A stretch of 64,000 nt of DNA from Paracoccus sp. S1E-3 (GCF_013868135.1 NZ_JACEMU010000016.1:372001-436000), one strand, 5' to 3'. Positions 46,879 to 56,011 are shown, counted from the stretch's first letter. Notes: generated by a model not told the origin, from the letters alone. Made by a program: numbers and translations.

Positions 46879-47568
46879 TCAGCCAAATTCGGCCCGGGTC
46901 GATGTCGCCGGGGCGGCATGGGCTTCCAGCCGGAACAGGTCGACAAAATCCTGCGCCGCTGCCAGATCGCCTTCGGCCGCGATTACCCTCTGCGCGGCCA
47001 GCTGTGCCACCGGGGTCGGACCATAGACGGCGATCGCCATTGCGTTGCCGCTGCCCTTCAGCAGGAATGGCGCGTCGGGCTGCGCGGTCGCGCGGGTCGC
47101 GACCTGCGGATGATCCACCTGCATGGTGAAACGCTCGGCCCCGAAATCGAAGCCGGCCCGCGGGGCAGCCGTTCCGATCGGGTCACGCGTCAGGTTGACC
47201 CCCATCGAGATCATCAGCGCGCTGGGGCTGATGAAGCGTTTATGGTCATGGCCGGGCATGAGCAGCGCCCAGCGGCACAGCGCCTCCAGCACCGGCAGCA
47301 GGGCGCGGCCTGAATCCCTGAGCGCATAAAGCCCCTGCGTGGCGTCATGGATCAGCACCCCCGCCTCGCGCAGCTGTGCCAGACGTGCGGTCAACACGCT
47401 GGCGGTCACGCCGGGCAGCCCGGCGCGGATCAACTGGAAGCGCTTGGGGGCGAAAAACAGCTCGCGCACCACCAGCAAGGCCCAGCGATCACCGATCAGG
47501 TTCAGCGCATGGGCCGCCAGACAGCCTTCGTCATAACGGATTCGCGTGGTTTCGCCGGATTTTGTCAT
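46879..47568 (-). CDS. HxlR-family regulator with C-terminal SCP2-like domain
   Basis: 229 residues. The N-terminal 110 residues are a winged helix of the HxlR type: EGCLAAHALNLIGDRWALLVVRELFFAPKRF, followed by LPGVTASVLTARLAQLREAGVL. The C-terminal part (FGAERFTMQVDHPQVATRAT onwards) resembles an SCP2-type lipid-binding fold used as a sensor in some HxlR proteins. It is divergent from the DUF1428/GST/VOC operon with a 99-base AT-rich gap, so it likely controls that operon; the inducer is unknown. Confidence 0.88.
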   Translation of the reverse strand: MTKSGETTRIRYDEGCLAAHALNLIGDRWALLVVRELFFAPKRFQLIRAGLPGVTASVLTARLAQLREAGVLIHDATQGLYALRDSGRALLPVLEALCRWALLMPGHDHKRFISPSALMISMGVNLTRDPIGTAAPRAGFDFGAERFTMQVDHPQVATRATAQPDAPFLLKGSGNAMAIAVYGPTPVAQLAAQRVIAAEGDLAAAQDFVDLFRLEAHAAPATSTRAEFG

Positions 47569-47601
47569 GTTTTCATACAGGTATTGTTTTATTCATCATA
47601 T

Positions 47602-47626
47602 CAGTTGTTTTTTACTACCGCAACTG
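47602..47626. promoter_or_regulatory. Inverted repeat in the HxlR/DUF1428 intergenic region
   Basis: CAGTTG (47602-47607) and CAACTG (47621-47626) form a six-base inverted repeat with a 13-base spacer, inside an AT-rich divergent promoter region. It is a candidate operator for the HxlR regulator, but a six-base match can arise by chance. Confidence 0.35.
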
Positions 47627-47667
47627 GCAGGATGCGAGTCGAAGAAAAATTCTGGAGGAGACCCGAG

Positions 47668-48393
47668 ATGACTTATTTCACCGGCTTCGTCGCGGCCGTT
47701 CCGACCGCCAACAAACAGAAATACCTCGATCATGTGAAAACTGCGTGGCCGCTGTTCCAGGGCTACGGCGCCACCCGCATGATCGAATGCTGGGGCGCCG
47801 ACGTGCAGAAGGGCAAGGTCACCGATTTTCAGGGCGCCGTGCAGGCGAAGGATGACGAAACCGTCGTCTTTTCATGGGTCGAATGGCCCGACCGCGCCAC
47901 CGCCGACAAGGCGTGGGAAACCATGCAGACCGATCCGGCCATGGAAGCGCTGGCGGAAATGCCCTTCGACGGCAGCCGGATGATCTTCGGCGGATTCGAG
48001 CCGGTGTTCGAGGCCGGCCAGCCCAGCGGCGCGGGATATTATCAGGGCTTCATTCTGGCGGTCCCGGAAAAGAACAGGCAGGCCTATGTGAAAATGGCCG
48101 GAGATGCCTGGGGCATGTTCGAGAAATACGGCTGTCTCGGCATCATGGAAAACTGGGGCGTGGACGTGCCCCATGGCAAGCAGACCGACTTCTACCGCGC
48201 CACCAAGGCCGAGCCCGGCGAGGCGGCGCTGTTTTCCTGGACCGCCTGGCCCGACCGCGCCACATGTGATGCCGCAAGCCAGAAGATGATGGCCGAGATG
48301 GAAGGCCAGCAGATGCCGGAAATGCCGTTCGACGGCATGCGCATGGTCTGGGGCGGCTTCGATCCGATCTTCGATTCGGGGGCCGCGCGATGA
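47668..48393 (+). CDS. Tandem DUF1428 protein
   Basis: 241 residues from ATG 47668, which has GGAGGAG upstream. Two homologous halves: YFTGFVAAVPTANKQKYLDHV / YYQGFILAVPEKNRQAYVKMA, FSWVEWPDRATADKAW / FSWTAWPDRATCDAAS and MPFDGSRMIFGGFEPVF / MPFDGMRMVWGGFDPIF. Each is a DUF1428 (dimeric alpha/beta barrel-like) unit, normally one per chain, so this is a covalent dimer. The stop overlaps the GST start by four bases. Substrate unknown. Confidence 0.9.
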   Translation: MTYFTGFVAAVPTANKQKYLDHVKTAWPLFQGYGATRMIECWGADVQKGKVTDFQGAVQAKDDETVVFSWVEWPDRATADKAWETMQTDPAMEALAEMPFDGSRMIFGGFEPVFEAGQPSGAGYYQGFILAVPEKNRQAYVKMAGDAWGMFEKYGCLGIMENWGVDVPHGKQTDFYRATKAEPGEAALFSWTAWPDRATCDAASQKMMAEMEGQQMPEMPFDGMRMVWGGFDPIFDSGAAR

Positions 48394-49091
48394 CACTGAC
48401 GCTGTATACCTATGAATGGCTCCCCGAGTTCCCGCGCGGCTTCGTGCGCGACATCCGGGTCCGCTGGGCGGCCGAGGAACTGGGGCTGCCCTATCAGATC
48501 GCCACCGTTCCGGTTTATCCCAAGACCGATGCCCATCGGGACATGCAGCCCTTCGGGCAGGTGCCGATGATCGTCGATGACGACCTGACGCTGTTCGAAT
48601 CGGGCGCCATCGTCCTGCATCTGGCGGAGAACACCGACCTGCTTCCCGCCGACCAGCGCGCGCAGATCGCCCAATGGCTGATCGCGGCGCTGAACAGTGT
48701 CGAGCCGGTGATCAGCGCCTGGACCTTGACCCGTCTAGCCGGGCGGATGCCGCAGATATTCGGGCCGCCCTCGTCGCCCGAAGTGGTGGAGCATCTGCGC
48801 AAGAACATGGACGGGAGGCTGGCGGCGCTGGAACGGATCTTGGCGGGGCGCAACTGGATCGCCGGCGAATTCAGCGCTGCGGATATCCTGCTTGCCGACA
48901 CGCTGCGGGTTGCGGCGGCCGAAGATGCGCTGACGGACTATCCGGCGCTGACCGCCTATGTCGACCGCGCCACCGCCCGGCCCGCCTTCCAGCGGGCCAT
49001 GGCCGATCACATGGCCCATTGGACAGCGGCCGACGCCGCCCGCGCCACCCCCACCAATCCGAAGGAGAAGCAAGATGAGCTTTCAAGGTAA
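48390..49091 (+). CDS. Glutathione S-transferase family protein
   Basis: 233 residues. N-terminal thioredoxin-fold domain (LTLYTYEWLPEFPRGFVRDI, FGQVPMIVDDDLTLFESGAIVLHL with the cis-Pro and Glu-Ser that bind glutathione) and an all-helical C-terminal domain (WIAGEFSAADILLADTLRVA). Overlaps the DUF1428 gene upstream (ATGA) and the VOC gene downstream (17 bases). Likely conjugates or reduces an electrophile; substrate unknown. Confidence 0.9.
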   Translation: MTLTLYTYEWLPEFPRGFVRDIRVRWAAEELGLPYQIATVPVYPKTDAHRDMQPFGQVPMIVDDDLTLFESGAIVLHLAENTDLLPADQRAQIAQWLIAALNSVEPVISAWTLTRLAGRMPQIFGPPSSPEVVEHLRKNMDGRLAALERILAGRNWIAGEFSAADILLADTLRVAAAEDALTDYPALTAYVDRATARPAFQRAMADHMAHWTAADAARATPTNPKEKQDELSR

Positions 49092-49869
49092 TCCCTGCTG
49101 GTATGAACTTGGCACCAGCGACCTGAAGGGCGCGACCGCGTTCTATGAAAAGATCCTCGGCTGGCAGATCACCGATGCGGGGATGGAGGGCTTCACCTAT
49201 CTTCTCGCCCGCAGCGGCGAGGAGATGGTCGCCGGCCTGATGTCGAACGACATGCAGGAAGGCCCGCCCCCGCCCAACTGGCTGATCTATTTCGCCGTCG
49301 AGGATTGCGATGCGACGGCGACGCAGATCACCGCTACGGGCGGCAAGGTGCTCAAGGCGCCCGCCGACGTTCCCGGCACCGGGCGCTTTGCCGTGGCGGC
49401 GGACCCACAGGGCGCGGTGTTCGGCATCCTTCAGCCGGACATGAGCCAGATGACCCCCGAACAGATCGCCAAGGCCCAGACCACCGGCGCTTTCGACCAG
49501 AAAAAGGCCGGGCATGGAAACTGGAACGAGCTGATGACCTCGGACCCCGAAGCCGGCTTTGCCTTCTACGCCGACCTGTTCGGCTGGACCAAGGGCGAGG
49601 CGATGCCGATGGGTGCGATGGGCACCTATCAGCTGTTCCAGCGCAATGGCGTCGATATTGGTGCGGTGCAGGGTCTGGGGGACGCTCCGGTGCCGGTATG
49701 GCTGCCCTATTTCGGGATGAATGGCTCGATGACTGCCATCATCGCGGCGATCAAGGCTGCCGGCGGCAAGGTCCATCACGGTCCCGCCGAGGTGCCCGGC
49801 CCGGCGTGGATCGCCGTGGCGCAGGACCCGCAAGGCGCATGGTTCGCGCTGGTGGGACCCGAGAAATAA
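49075..49869 (+). CDS. Two-domain VOC (glyoxalase-like) protein
   Basis: 264 residues from ATG 49075 (preceded by AAGGAGAAG). Two VOC halves: residues about 5-125 (CWYELGTSDLKGATAFYEKILGW ... DPQGAVFGILQP) and 145-264 (NWNELMTSDPEAGFAFYADLFGW ... DPQGAWFALVGP). A similar pairing occurs in glyoxalase/dioxygenase-like proteins of actinobacteria and alphaproteobacteria. Third gene of the operon with the GST; suggests processing of a reactive carbonyl or glutathione adduct, by inference. Confidence 0.9.
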   Translation: MSFQGNPCWYELGTSDLKGATAFYEKILGWQITDAGMEGFTYLLARSGEEMVAGLMSNDMQEGPPPPNWLIYFAVEDCDATATQITATGGKVLKAPADVPGTGRFAVAADPQGAVFGILQPDMSQMTPEQIAKAQTTGAFDQKKAGHGNWNELMTSDPEAGFAFYADLFGWTKGEAMPMGAMGTYQLFQRNGVDIGAVQGLGDAPVPVWLPYFGMNGSMTAIIAAIKAAGGKVHHGPAEVPGPAWIAVAQDPQGAWFALVGPEK

Positions 49870-49872
49870 CGC

Positions 49873-50706
49873 TCAGACCCTCAGACTGCGGTGGCGGTTC
49901 ACCGACAGCCGCCGCAGGAAAGCCACAATGAACATTGCCGTCAACACCAGAATGATGGTGGCGGCGGGGGCGCTGTCAAGAAAGAAGCTGGCGTAAACGC
50001 CGCCCAGCATCCCGGCCAGATTGACTGCCACCGCCATGACCAGCATCGCCCCGAACCGCCGCACGGTCAGAAACGCAATCGCGCCGGGCGCGATCAGCAG
50101 CCCGACCGCGAGGATCAGCCCGGTCGAGGACAGGGTCGCCACGATGGTCAGCGACAGGATCGTCAGCAGCCCGTAATGCAGCAGCCGCACCGGCAGACCC
50201 GAGGCCTTCGCCTGCGCCGGATCGAAGGCCTGCAGCATCAGGTCCTTCCATTTCAGCAGCAGGCAGGCGCTGACCAGCAGGGAAATCCAGCCGGCCGTCC
50301 AGAGATCGTTAGGCTGGATGCCCAGCATGTTGCCGAACAGGATGTGATCCAGATGCACATTGGTGCGCAGCGCCACATACATGACGATGCCCAGCCCGAA
50401 CATGCCGGAAAAGACCACGCCCATCACCGTGTCCGACTTGACGCGGCTGTTTTCGGACAGAAACCCCGTCGCCAGCGCCGTCAGCATCCCTGCCACAAAG
50501 GCCCCGAAGATCAGCGGCAATCCCCAGATATAAGCGAGCACGATCCCCGGCAGCACCGCATGGCTGACCGCATCCCCCATCAGCGCCCAGCCGTTCAGCA
50601 CCAGAAAGCAGGACAGAAGCGCCGTCGGCGGTGCCACCATCAGGCAGATCAGAAAGGCGTCCCGCATGAAGGGAAAGGTGAAGGGCTGCAGCAGGGTGTC
50701 CATCAT
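49873..50706 (-). CDS. Metal ABC transporter permease (SitD type)
   Basis: 277 residues from ATG 50706, overlapping the stop of the previous permease by ATGA (another ATG follows three bases later). An ABC-3 family permease with about eight membrane helices: LSCFLVLNGWALMGDAVSHAVLPGIVLAYIWGLPL near the start and SSTGLILAVGLLIAPGAIAFLTVRRF at the coupling region. Paired with the neighbouring permease and a SitA-like binding protein, it imports Mn(II), Fe(II) or Zn(II). Ends three bases from the convergent VOC gene. Confidence 0.9.
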   Translation of the reverse strand: MMDTLLQPFTFPFMRDAFLICLMVAPPTALLSCFLVLNGWALMGDAVSHAVLPGIVLAYIWGLPLIFGAFVAGMLTALATGFLSENSRVKSDTVMGVVFSGMFGLGIVMYVALRTNVHLDHILFGNMLGIQPNDLWTAGWISLLVSACLLLKWKDLMLQAFDPAQAKASGLPVRLLHYGLLTILSLTIVATLSSTGLILAVGLLIAPGAIAFLTVRRFGAMLVMAVAVNLAGMLGGVYASFFLDSAPAATIILVLTAMFIVAFLRRLSVNRHRSLRV

Positions 50707-51560
50707 GGCGCGGGCCTCAGCGCGTCGGCGGCGCGACGACGGGCGGCCAGCACGCCGTGTTTCGGGGCGAAGATGAAGGCGGCCAGAAAGATCAGCGTCT
50801 GCAGCACCACGATGATGCCGCCGGTGGCGCCATTCAGGAAGAAGCTGGCATAGGCCCCGACAAAGCAGGTGCCGGCCCCGATGGCGACGGCCGTGACGAT
50901 CAGCCGCGGGAAGCGGTCGCACAGCAGATAGGCAGTCGCGCCGGGCGTCACCACCAGCGCGATGACCAGAAACGCCCCGACCGTCTGCATCGCTGCCACC
51001 ACGCAGGCCGACAGCAGCGTGAAGAAGACGCCCTTCAGCAGACCCGCGCGCAGCCCGATGGAGCGGGCATGGCTTTCGTCGAAGAACACCACCATCAGGT
51101 CCTTCCACTTCGCCACCAGCACCACCAGCGACACGGCGCTGATGATCGCCAGCTGGGTCGTCTCCTCGGGCGTGATGGCCAGGATGTTGCCCATGGTGAT
51201 GGTCTGAAGATTGACGGCGATGGGGTTGATCGAGACCAGAAACAGCCCCAGTCCGAAGAAAGCCGTGAAGATCAGCCCGATCACCACATCGACCTTCAGC
51301 CCCGACCGTTCCGACAGAAACAGCATGCTCGCCGCCGCCAACCCGCCCGAGATGAAGGCGCCCACGGCCAGCGGCAGGCCCAGAAGATAGGCGCCTGCGA
51401 CGCCCGGCACGACCGAATGCGACAGCGCATCGCCGATCAGCGACCAGCCTTTCAGCATCAGAAAGCAGGACAGAAAGGCGCAAACCGCGCCGACCAGTGC
51501 CGAGACCAGCATCGCACTGGTCATGTAGCCATAGGCGAACGGGTCCAGCAGCACGCTCAT
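50703..51560 (-). CDS. Metal ABC transporter permease (SitC type)
   Basis: 285 residues; ABC-3 permease with the features [36 protein letters not shown] and [21 protein letters not shown]. It overlaps the ATPase gene by four bases and the following permease by four, so the three are coupled. C terminus is short and basic. Confidence 0.9.
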   Translation of the reverse strand: MSVLLDPFAYGYMTSAMLVSALVGAVCAFLSCFLMLKGWSLIGDALSHSVVPGVAGAYLLGLPLAVGAFISGGLAAASMLFLSERSGLKVDVVIGLIFTAFFGLGLFLVSINPIAVNLQTITMGNILAITPEETTQLAIISAVSLVVLVAKWKDLMVVFFDESHARSIGLRAGLLKGVFFTLLSACVVAAMQTVGAFLVIALVVTPGATAYLLCDRFPRLIVTAVAIGAGTCFVGAYASFFLNGATGGIIVVLQTLIFLAAFIFAPKHGVLAARRRAADALRPAP

Positions 51561-52423
51561 TCGCGGTCCTCGCGGCGTTGCATCTGGTCGCCGTATTGGA
51601 CCAGCGGGCGCTCGTCGTCCGAGAAGATGGTGATGGCGCGGGCGCCGTCGTCATCATGCAGCGCTTCGCCGCCGAGGGTGAAATGACGCAGCACTCCGCC
51701 AAAGGCGCGCTCCAGGTTGGCGCGGGTGAAGGTCGTCTCGGTCGGCCCGTAAGCCAGCACCGTTCCCTGCACCAGCACCACCCGGTCGCAATATTCCGGA
51801 ACCGAGCCGAGGTTATGGGTCGACACCAGCATCACCCGGCCTTCATCGCGCAGCTCGCGCAGCAGGGCGATGATCTGCTCCTCGGTCTTCACATCGACGC
51901 CGGTGAAGGGCTCGTCCAGCAGGATGACCTGGCCGTCCTGCGCCAGCGCGCGGGCCAGGAAGACGCGCTTTTTCTGGCCGCCTGACAGCTCGCCGATCTG
52001 GCGGTCGCGGTAATCCCACATGTTGACGCGCTTCAGCGCCGCCTCGACCGCCACCTCATCGGCCTTCGCGGGGATGCGCAGGAAGTTCATCTTCCCGTAG
52101 CGCCCCATCATCACCACGTCCTTGACCAGCACCGGAAAGGACCAGTCCACCTCCTCGGATTGCGGGACATAGGCGACGAGGTTGCGCTTCAGCGCCTCCG
52201 GCACGGTCAGGCCCAGCAGGCGGATCTGGCCCGCCGCAACCGGCACAAAGCCCATGATCGCCTTGAACAGCGTGGATTTGCCCGCGCCGTTCACGCCCAC
52301 CAGCGCGGTGACGGTGCCGCGCGGTATTTCAAAGCTGGCATGGTTCAGCGCGGTCAGCCCGTTGCGATAGGTCACCGTCACATCGCGGGCGAAGATTCCG
52401 CCTGCCGGATCGAGGTCGCGCAT
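51557..52423 (-). CDS. Metal ABC transporter ATP-binding protein (SitB type)
   Basis: 288 residues. Walker [17 protein letters not shown] near residue 45, signature [15 protein letters not shown], Walker [13 protein letters not shown] and the H-loop [37 protein letters not shown] is characteristic of Mn/Zn/Fe ABC ATPases. About 40 extra residues at the C terminus ([16 protein letters not shown]) contain several Asp and His. Overlaps sitC; 3 bases from the binding-protein gene. Confidence 0.93.
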   Translation of the reverse strand: MRDLDPAGGIFARDVTVTYRNGLTALNHASFEIPRGTVTALVGVNGAGKSTLFKAIMGFVPVAAGQIRLLGLTVPEALKRNLVAYVPQSEEVDWSFPVLVKDVVMMGRYGKMNFLRIPAKADEVAVEAALKRVNMWDYRDRQIGELSGGQKKRVFLARALAQDGQVILLDEPFTGVDVKTEEQIIALLRELRDEGRVMLVSTHNLGSVPEYCDRVVLVQGTVLAYGPTETTFTRANLERAFGGVLRHFTLGGEALHDDDGARAITIFSDDERPLVQYGDQMQRREDRE

Positions 52424-52426
52424 CGG

Positions 52427-53329
52427 CTATTCTCCTTCCGCGCCGAGGCCATCGGCGATGGTCTGCGCGGTCTTTTTCAGCAAATCCAGATAGCTGGGCA
52501 CCGGCCCGTCGGGGGCGGACAGGCTGTCGACATACAGCACGCCGCCGTAAGCCGCGCCGGTTTCACGGGCGATCTGGCGGGCGGGCGCGGTGTTGACGGT
52601 GCTTTCGCAGAAGACGGTGGGAATGTGACGCGCCTTCACCCCGTCGATCACCGTGCGGATCTGCTGCGGCGTGCCCATCCGATCGGCGTTCATCGGCCAC
52701 AGATACAGTTCCTGCAGCCCGAAATCGCGGGCGAGATAGGGGAAAGCCCCCTCGCAACTTACCAGCCAGCGGCGATCTTCGGGCAGCGCCGCGATGCGGT
52801 CGCGCAGGGGGCCGATTTCGGACTGGATGCGCGCCTTGTAGGCCGCCGCGTTGGCGCGATAGGTGGCGGCATTCGCGGGGTCGTGCGCGGACAGCGCGGT
52901 GGCGATATTGTCGATATAGGTCATGGCGCTATCCAGCCCCATCCAGGCATGGGGATTGGGCTTGCCCTGATAGGCGCCGGCCGCAACCGGGATGGGCGTA
53001 ATCCCGTCCGACAGCGTGACCGAGGGCAGATCGCCCAGATTGGACAGGAACTGTTCGAACCAGATTTCCAGATCCAGCCCGTTGCGCAGGATCAGATCGG
53101 CATCCTGCGAACGGACGAAATCGCGCGGCGTGGGTTCATATCCGTGAATTTCCGCGCCGGGTTTGGTGATCGACACCACCTCGGCGGCGTCGCCCGCGAC
53201 CTGCTGCGCCATGTCGGCCAGCACCGTGAAGGTGGTCACCACTTTCATCTTTCGCGGCTGATCCTCGGCCATCGCCGATCCCGCCATCAGGGCCAAAGCC
53301 GCCGCCCATATTCCCGTTCGCACGACCAT
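52427..53329 (-). CDS. Periplasmic metal-binding protein (SitA/YfeA type)
   Basis: 300 residues from ATG 53329, preceded by GGAGG. Signal peptide TGIWAAALALMAGSAMA. Cluster A-I solute-binding fold with the metal ligands in place: His in PGAEIHGYEPTPRD, His in PNPHAWMGLD, Glu in SCEGAFPYLARD and Asp in YVDSLSAPDG. This His/His/Glu/Asp set is that of Mn/Fe-binding SitA/YfeA/PsaA proteins, not the zinc His-rich ZnuA. First gene of the operon, divergent from a Fur-family regulator. Confidence 0.92.
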   Translation of the reverse strand: MVVRTGIWAAALALMAGSAMAEDQPRKMKVVTTFTVLADMAQQVAGDAAEVVSITKPGAEIHGYEPTPRDFVRSQDADLILRNGLDLEIWFEQFLSNLGDLPSVTLSDGITPIPVAAGAYQGKPNPHAWMGLDSAMTYIDNIATALSAHDPANAATYRANAAAYKARIQSEIGPLRDRIAALPEDRRWLVSCEGAFPYLARDFGLQELYLWPMNADRMGTPQQIRTVIDGVKARHIPTVFCESTVNTAPARQIARETGAAYGGVLYVDSLSAPDGPVPSYLDLLKKTAQTIADGLGAEGE

Positions 53330-53381
53330 CCGCCCTGCCTCCTGCCCCTTCTGTAAATGCAATTCATTCGCAATCGTCAAG

Positions 53382-53408
53382 AGTAATTGCGAACGCCTCG
53401 CAATTACT
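53382..53408. promoter_or_regulatory. Perfect palindrome between the sit-type operon and the Fur-family gene
   Basis: AGTAATTGCGA (53382-53392), a five-base spacer, then TCGCAATTACT (53398-53408): a perfect 11-base inverted repeat. A partial third copy, TTCGCAATCGT (53368-53378), lies just beside it. The element is AT-rich in a GC-rich background and lies between the two start codons, where a Fur/Mur-type repressor would act on both genes. Confidence 0.85.
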
Positions 53409-53462
53409 TGCCTTCGGGGCGGCATGGGGCTAGACCAAAGGGGAAGCAGCAAGGACCAGCGG

Positions 53463-53882
53463 ATGAGCGCCGAGACCACCGATTTCGCCCGCGCCCTGCG
53501 AGAGGCCGGGCTGCGTGTCACCCAGCAGCGCATGGCGTTGCTGTCGATCCTGATGGATGCCGCCGATCACCCGAATGCCGACGAATTGCTGGCCCGCGCC
53601 CGCGATCTGGACGATTCCATGTCGCTGGCCACCGTCTACCGGACCCTGTCGGCACTGGAGGAAGCGGGCCTGATCCGCAAGCTGTCGCTGGAAAACGAAC
53701 CGGCGCGATACGAGATCGCACCCGCCGCCGAGCATGACCATCTGGTCGATCTGGACACCGGCGAGGTGATTGAGCTGGCCAGTGACGAGATCCACCGGCT
53801 GCGGGCGGAACTGGCCGCCCGGCTGGGATACGAGATCGTCAGCCAGCACACGCTGATCCGGGCGCGAAAGATGCGGGGTTGA
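53463..53882 (+). CDS. Fur-family metal-responsive regulator
   Basis: 139 residues from ATG 53463 (AAGGA seven bases upstream; an in-frame ATG at 53424 would add 13 residues). Winged helix: LREAGLRVTQQRMALLSILMDA, SLATVYRTLSALEEAGLIRKL. The metal-binding region reads AAEHDHLVDLDTGEVIELASDEI. It lacks a C-terminal CxxC zinc site, like alphaproteobacterial Fur/Mur proteins that respond to Mn or Fe. Adjacency to the Mn/Fe-type transporter favours a Mur-like role. Confidence 0.88.
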   Translation: MSAETTDFARALREAGLRVTQQRMALLSILMDAADHPNADELLARARDLDDSMSLATVYRTLSALEEAGLIRKLSLENEPARYEIAPAAEHDHLVDLDTGEVIELASDEIHRLRAELAARLGYEIVSQHTLIRARKMRG

Positions 53883-54400
53883 GCGGCCTTTTCTCGGCAA
53901 AATTCAAGCGCAGAGCTTTCGCCGTCTACGCGACGATCTTCATGTGCATCTGGATTCCCGGCATGGCCGCGTCGCTGACGGCGAAAACCTGCGTGAATCC
54001 GAAATATGACGATGCAAAGCGGCTGCGCTTCTGCAATTTCTCGCTGACCGTCGTGCAGGTGACCGTTTTCGCAACCGAGGGACACAAGGTCGCCGGCATT
54101 CTGATGGAGCGGGGAATTTTACGGGCGAATAAAGGCGATGTCGAAGCGGCCCGGCAGGACATGCAGCGCGCATTGAAACTGGCATCCTATGGCACCCCCC
54201 ACGCCCAGCAGCGCGAGCTTTCCAGGCAATTGGAAGCCGCACCGGGCCACGGAAAAAGCCCCGCACTGGCCGAGACGACGCGGACATATCATTGGCTTTT
54301 AAAGCTATTGCTGCGCGCGCAGCGGCCGGATGTCTCGGAAACGGCCACACGGATCTGGAACGAGGTGCTGGACGACGCGTTGACCCGGCCAGACGCCTGA
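53879..54400 (+). CDS. Hypothetical membrane-anchored or exported protein with a TPR-like motif
   Basis: Up to 173 residues if read from the TTG at 53879 that overlaps the upstream stop; this keeps the basic N terminus (SGLFSAKFKRR) and the helix FAVYATIFMCIWIPGMA, which looks like a signal or anchor. ATG 53941 is an alternative start inside that helix. The middle has AGILMERGILRANKGDVEAARQDMQRALKLA, a single tetratricopeptide-like unit, and two Cys near 38-52. It follows the Fur-family gene directly, but a functional link is unproved. Confidence 0.6.
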   Translation: MSGLFSAKFKRRAFAVYATIFMCIWIPGMAASLTAKTCVNPKYDDAKRLRFCNFSLTVVQVTVFATEGHKVAGILMERGILRANKGDVEAARQDMQRALKLASYGTPHAQQRELSRQLEAAPGHGKSPALAETTRTYHWLLKLLLRAQRPDVSETATRIWNEVLDDALTRPDA

Positions 54401-54403
54401 TCT

Positions 54404-55834
54404 TCAGCCGCGATAAAGCCCCCTGAACCGCGTCAGCGCCGCCTCGAAATCCGGGCGCAGTGCCGGATCCGGCAGGATCTCGGTGGCGATTTTCGGCGGC
54501 GTGCAGACGGCCACCGGATCGGCCCCGGTCGCCGCCATCAGCCCCAGCCGCGCGGCGCCAAAGGCCGCGCCGAAATCGCCGCTTTCGGGCACCAGAACCG
54601 GCAGATCCAGCGCCGTGGCGATCACCTGCAGCCAGTAATCCGACCGCGCGCCCCCGCCAAGCGCCAGCAGCGCCTTGGGGTCCGACCCCGCCGCGCGCAA
54701 GGCCGCGAGGTTGTCGGCGAAGGCGAAGGCCACGCCCTCCAGCACGGCCTGGGTCATCGCCGCCCGGTCGGTCCGCGCCGACAGCCCATCGAAACTGGCC
54801 CGCGCGGCGGCATCGTTATGGGGCGTCCGCTCGCCCGACAGATAGGGCAGGAAGGTGACCTCGCCGGGGCCGCGCAGCTGATGGCCCAGCTCGGCGGTCA
54901 GCTCGGCCGGCTTGCGCCCGACGATGCTCGATAGCCACTCCATCGCGGCCGAGGCGGACAGGATAACTCCCATCTGGTGCCACATGCCCGGCAGCGCGTG
55001 GCAGAAGGCATGCACCGCGCTTTCCGGGCGCGGCAGGTAACGGTCCGTCGCCGCGAACAGCACCCCCGAGGTGCCGAGCGAGACGAACCCCTGCCCCCCG
55101 GTCACCGTGCCCGCGCCGATCGCGGTCGCGGCATTGTCGCCCGCCCCGCCGGCCACGGGCGTGCCGGGCTGCATCCCGAATTCCGCGGCCACATCGGGGC
55201 GCAATCCGCCCGAATTCTCGCTGCCCTCGATCAGCCGGGGCATCTGGTCGCGCCGCATGCCCGAAGCGGCCAGCAACCTGTCCGACCAGGCCCGCGCGCC
55301 GGTATCCAGCCAGCTGGTGCCGGCGGCGTCCGACATCTCGGCCACGCGCTCGCCGGTCAGCCACAGGCGCAGGTAATCCTTGGGCAGCAGCACGCAATCG
55401 ACGCGGGCGAAAGCCTCGGGTTCGTGTTCGGCCATCCAGACCAGTTTCGGCGCCGTGAAACCCGGAAAGACGATATTTCCGGTGATGGCGCGAAATTCCG
55501 GCATGGCATCCAGGCGGGCGGCCTCGACATGGCTGCGGGTATCGTTCCAGAGGATCGCCGGGCGGATCACCTGATCGGCGGCGTCCAGCGTCACGGCACC
55601 ATGCATCTGCCCGGACAGCCCAATCCCCTTTACACCCGACAGGTCATGGCTGGCGCGCAGTTCATTCAGCGCCGCACGGGTGGCCGCGATCCAGTCGGCG
55701 GGGGCCTGTTCGGCCCAGCCTGCATGGGGTCGCTGAACCGTCAAGGCGGCGGTGGCCGATCCCAGCACATGCTGGTTTTCGTCCATCAGCAGCACCTTCA
55801 CCCCAGAGGTGCCAAGGTCGATCCCAAGATACAT
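54404..55834 (-). CDS. xylB: Xylulokinase
   Basis: FGGY-family kinase phosphorylating D-xylulose. 476 residues. N-terminal ATPase fold MYLGIDLGTSGVKVLLMDEN, LSGQMHGAVTLD, then the catalytic region PVAGGAGDNAATAIGAGTV and the C-terminal phosphate-binding LALGGGARSDYWLQVIATAL. It lies 177 bases downstream of the polyol dehydrogenase gene on the same strand; together they would convert D-arabinitol to xylulose 5-phosphate (or handle mannitol/sorbitol-derived ketoses). Confidence 0.93.
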   Translation of the reverse strand: MYLGIDLGTSGVKVLLMDENQHVLGSATAALTVQRPHAGWAEQAPADWIAATRAALNELRASHDLSGVKGIGLSGQMHGAVTLDAADQVIRPAILWNDTRSHVEAARLDAMPEFRAITGNIVFPGFTAPKLVWMAEHEPEAFARVDCVLLPKDYLRLWLTGERVAEMSDAAGTSWLDTGARAWSDRLLAASGMRRDQMPRLIEGSENSGGLRPDVAAEFGMQPGTPVAGGAGDNAATAIGAGTVTGGQGFVSLGTSGVLFAATDRYLPRPESAVHAFCHALPGMWHQMGVILSASAAMEWLSSIVGRKPAELTAELGHQLRGPGEVTFLPYLSGERTPHNDAAARASFDGLSARTDRAAMTQAVLEGVAFAFADNLAALRAAGSDPKALLALGGGARSDYWLQVIATALDLPVLVPESGDFGAAFGAARLGLMAATGADPVAVCTPPKIATEILPDPALRPDFEAALTRFRGLYRG

Positions 55835-56011
55835 GTTGTCTCCCCGGTTTCAGATCGAAGCCATCAGCCGCATCAGAGCTTCGGAGAATTTCGCGATGTT
55901 AGCAACGACAGCATCGGCGAAAATTGCCCGTTCTCGCGCCCGCCCGCAGCCTGGCCGCCGGGGGCGCCCGGTTTGCCACCGACAGGACAAAGGGCGAGGT
56001 CGCAGGCACCG

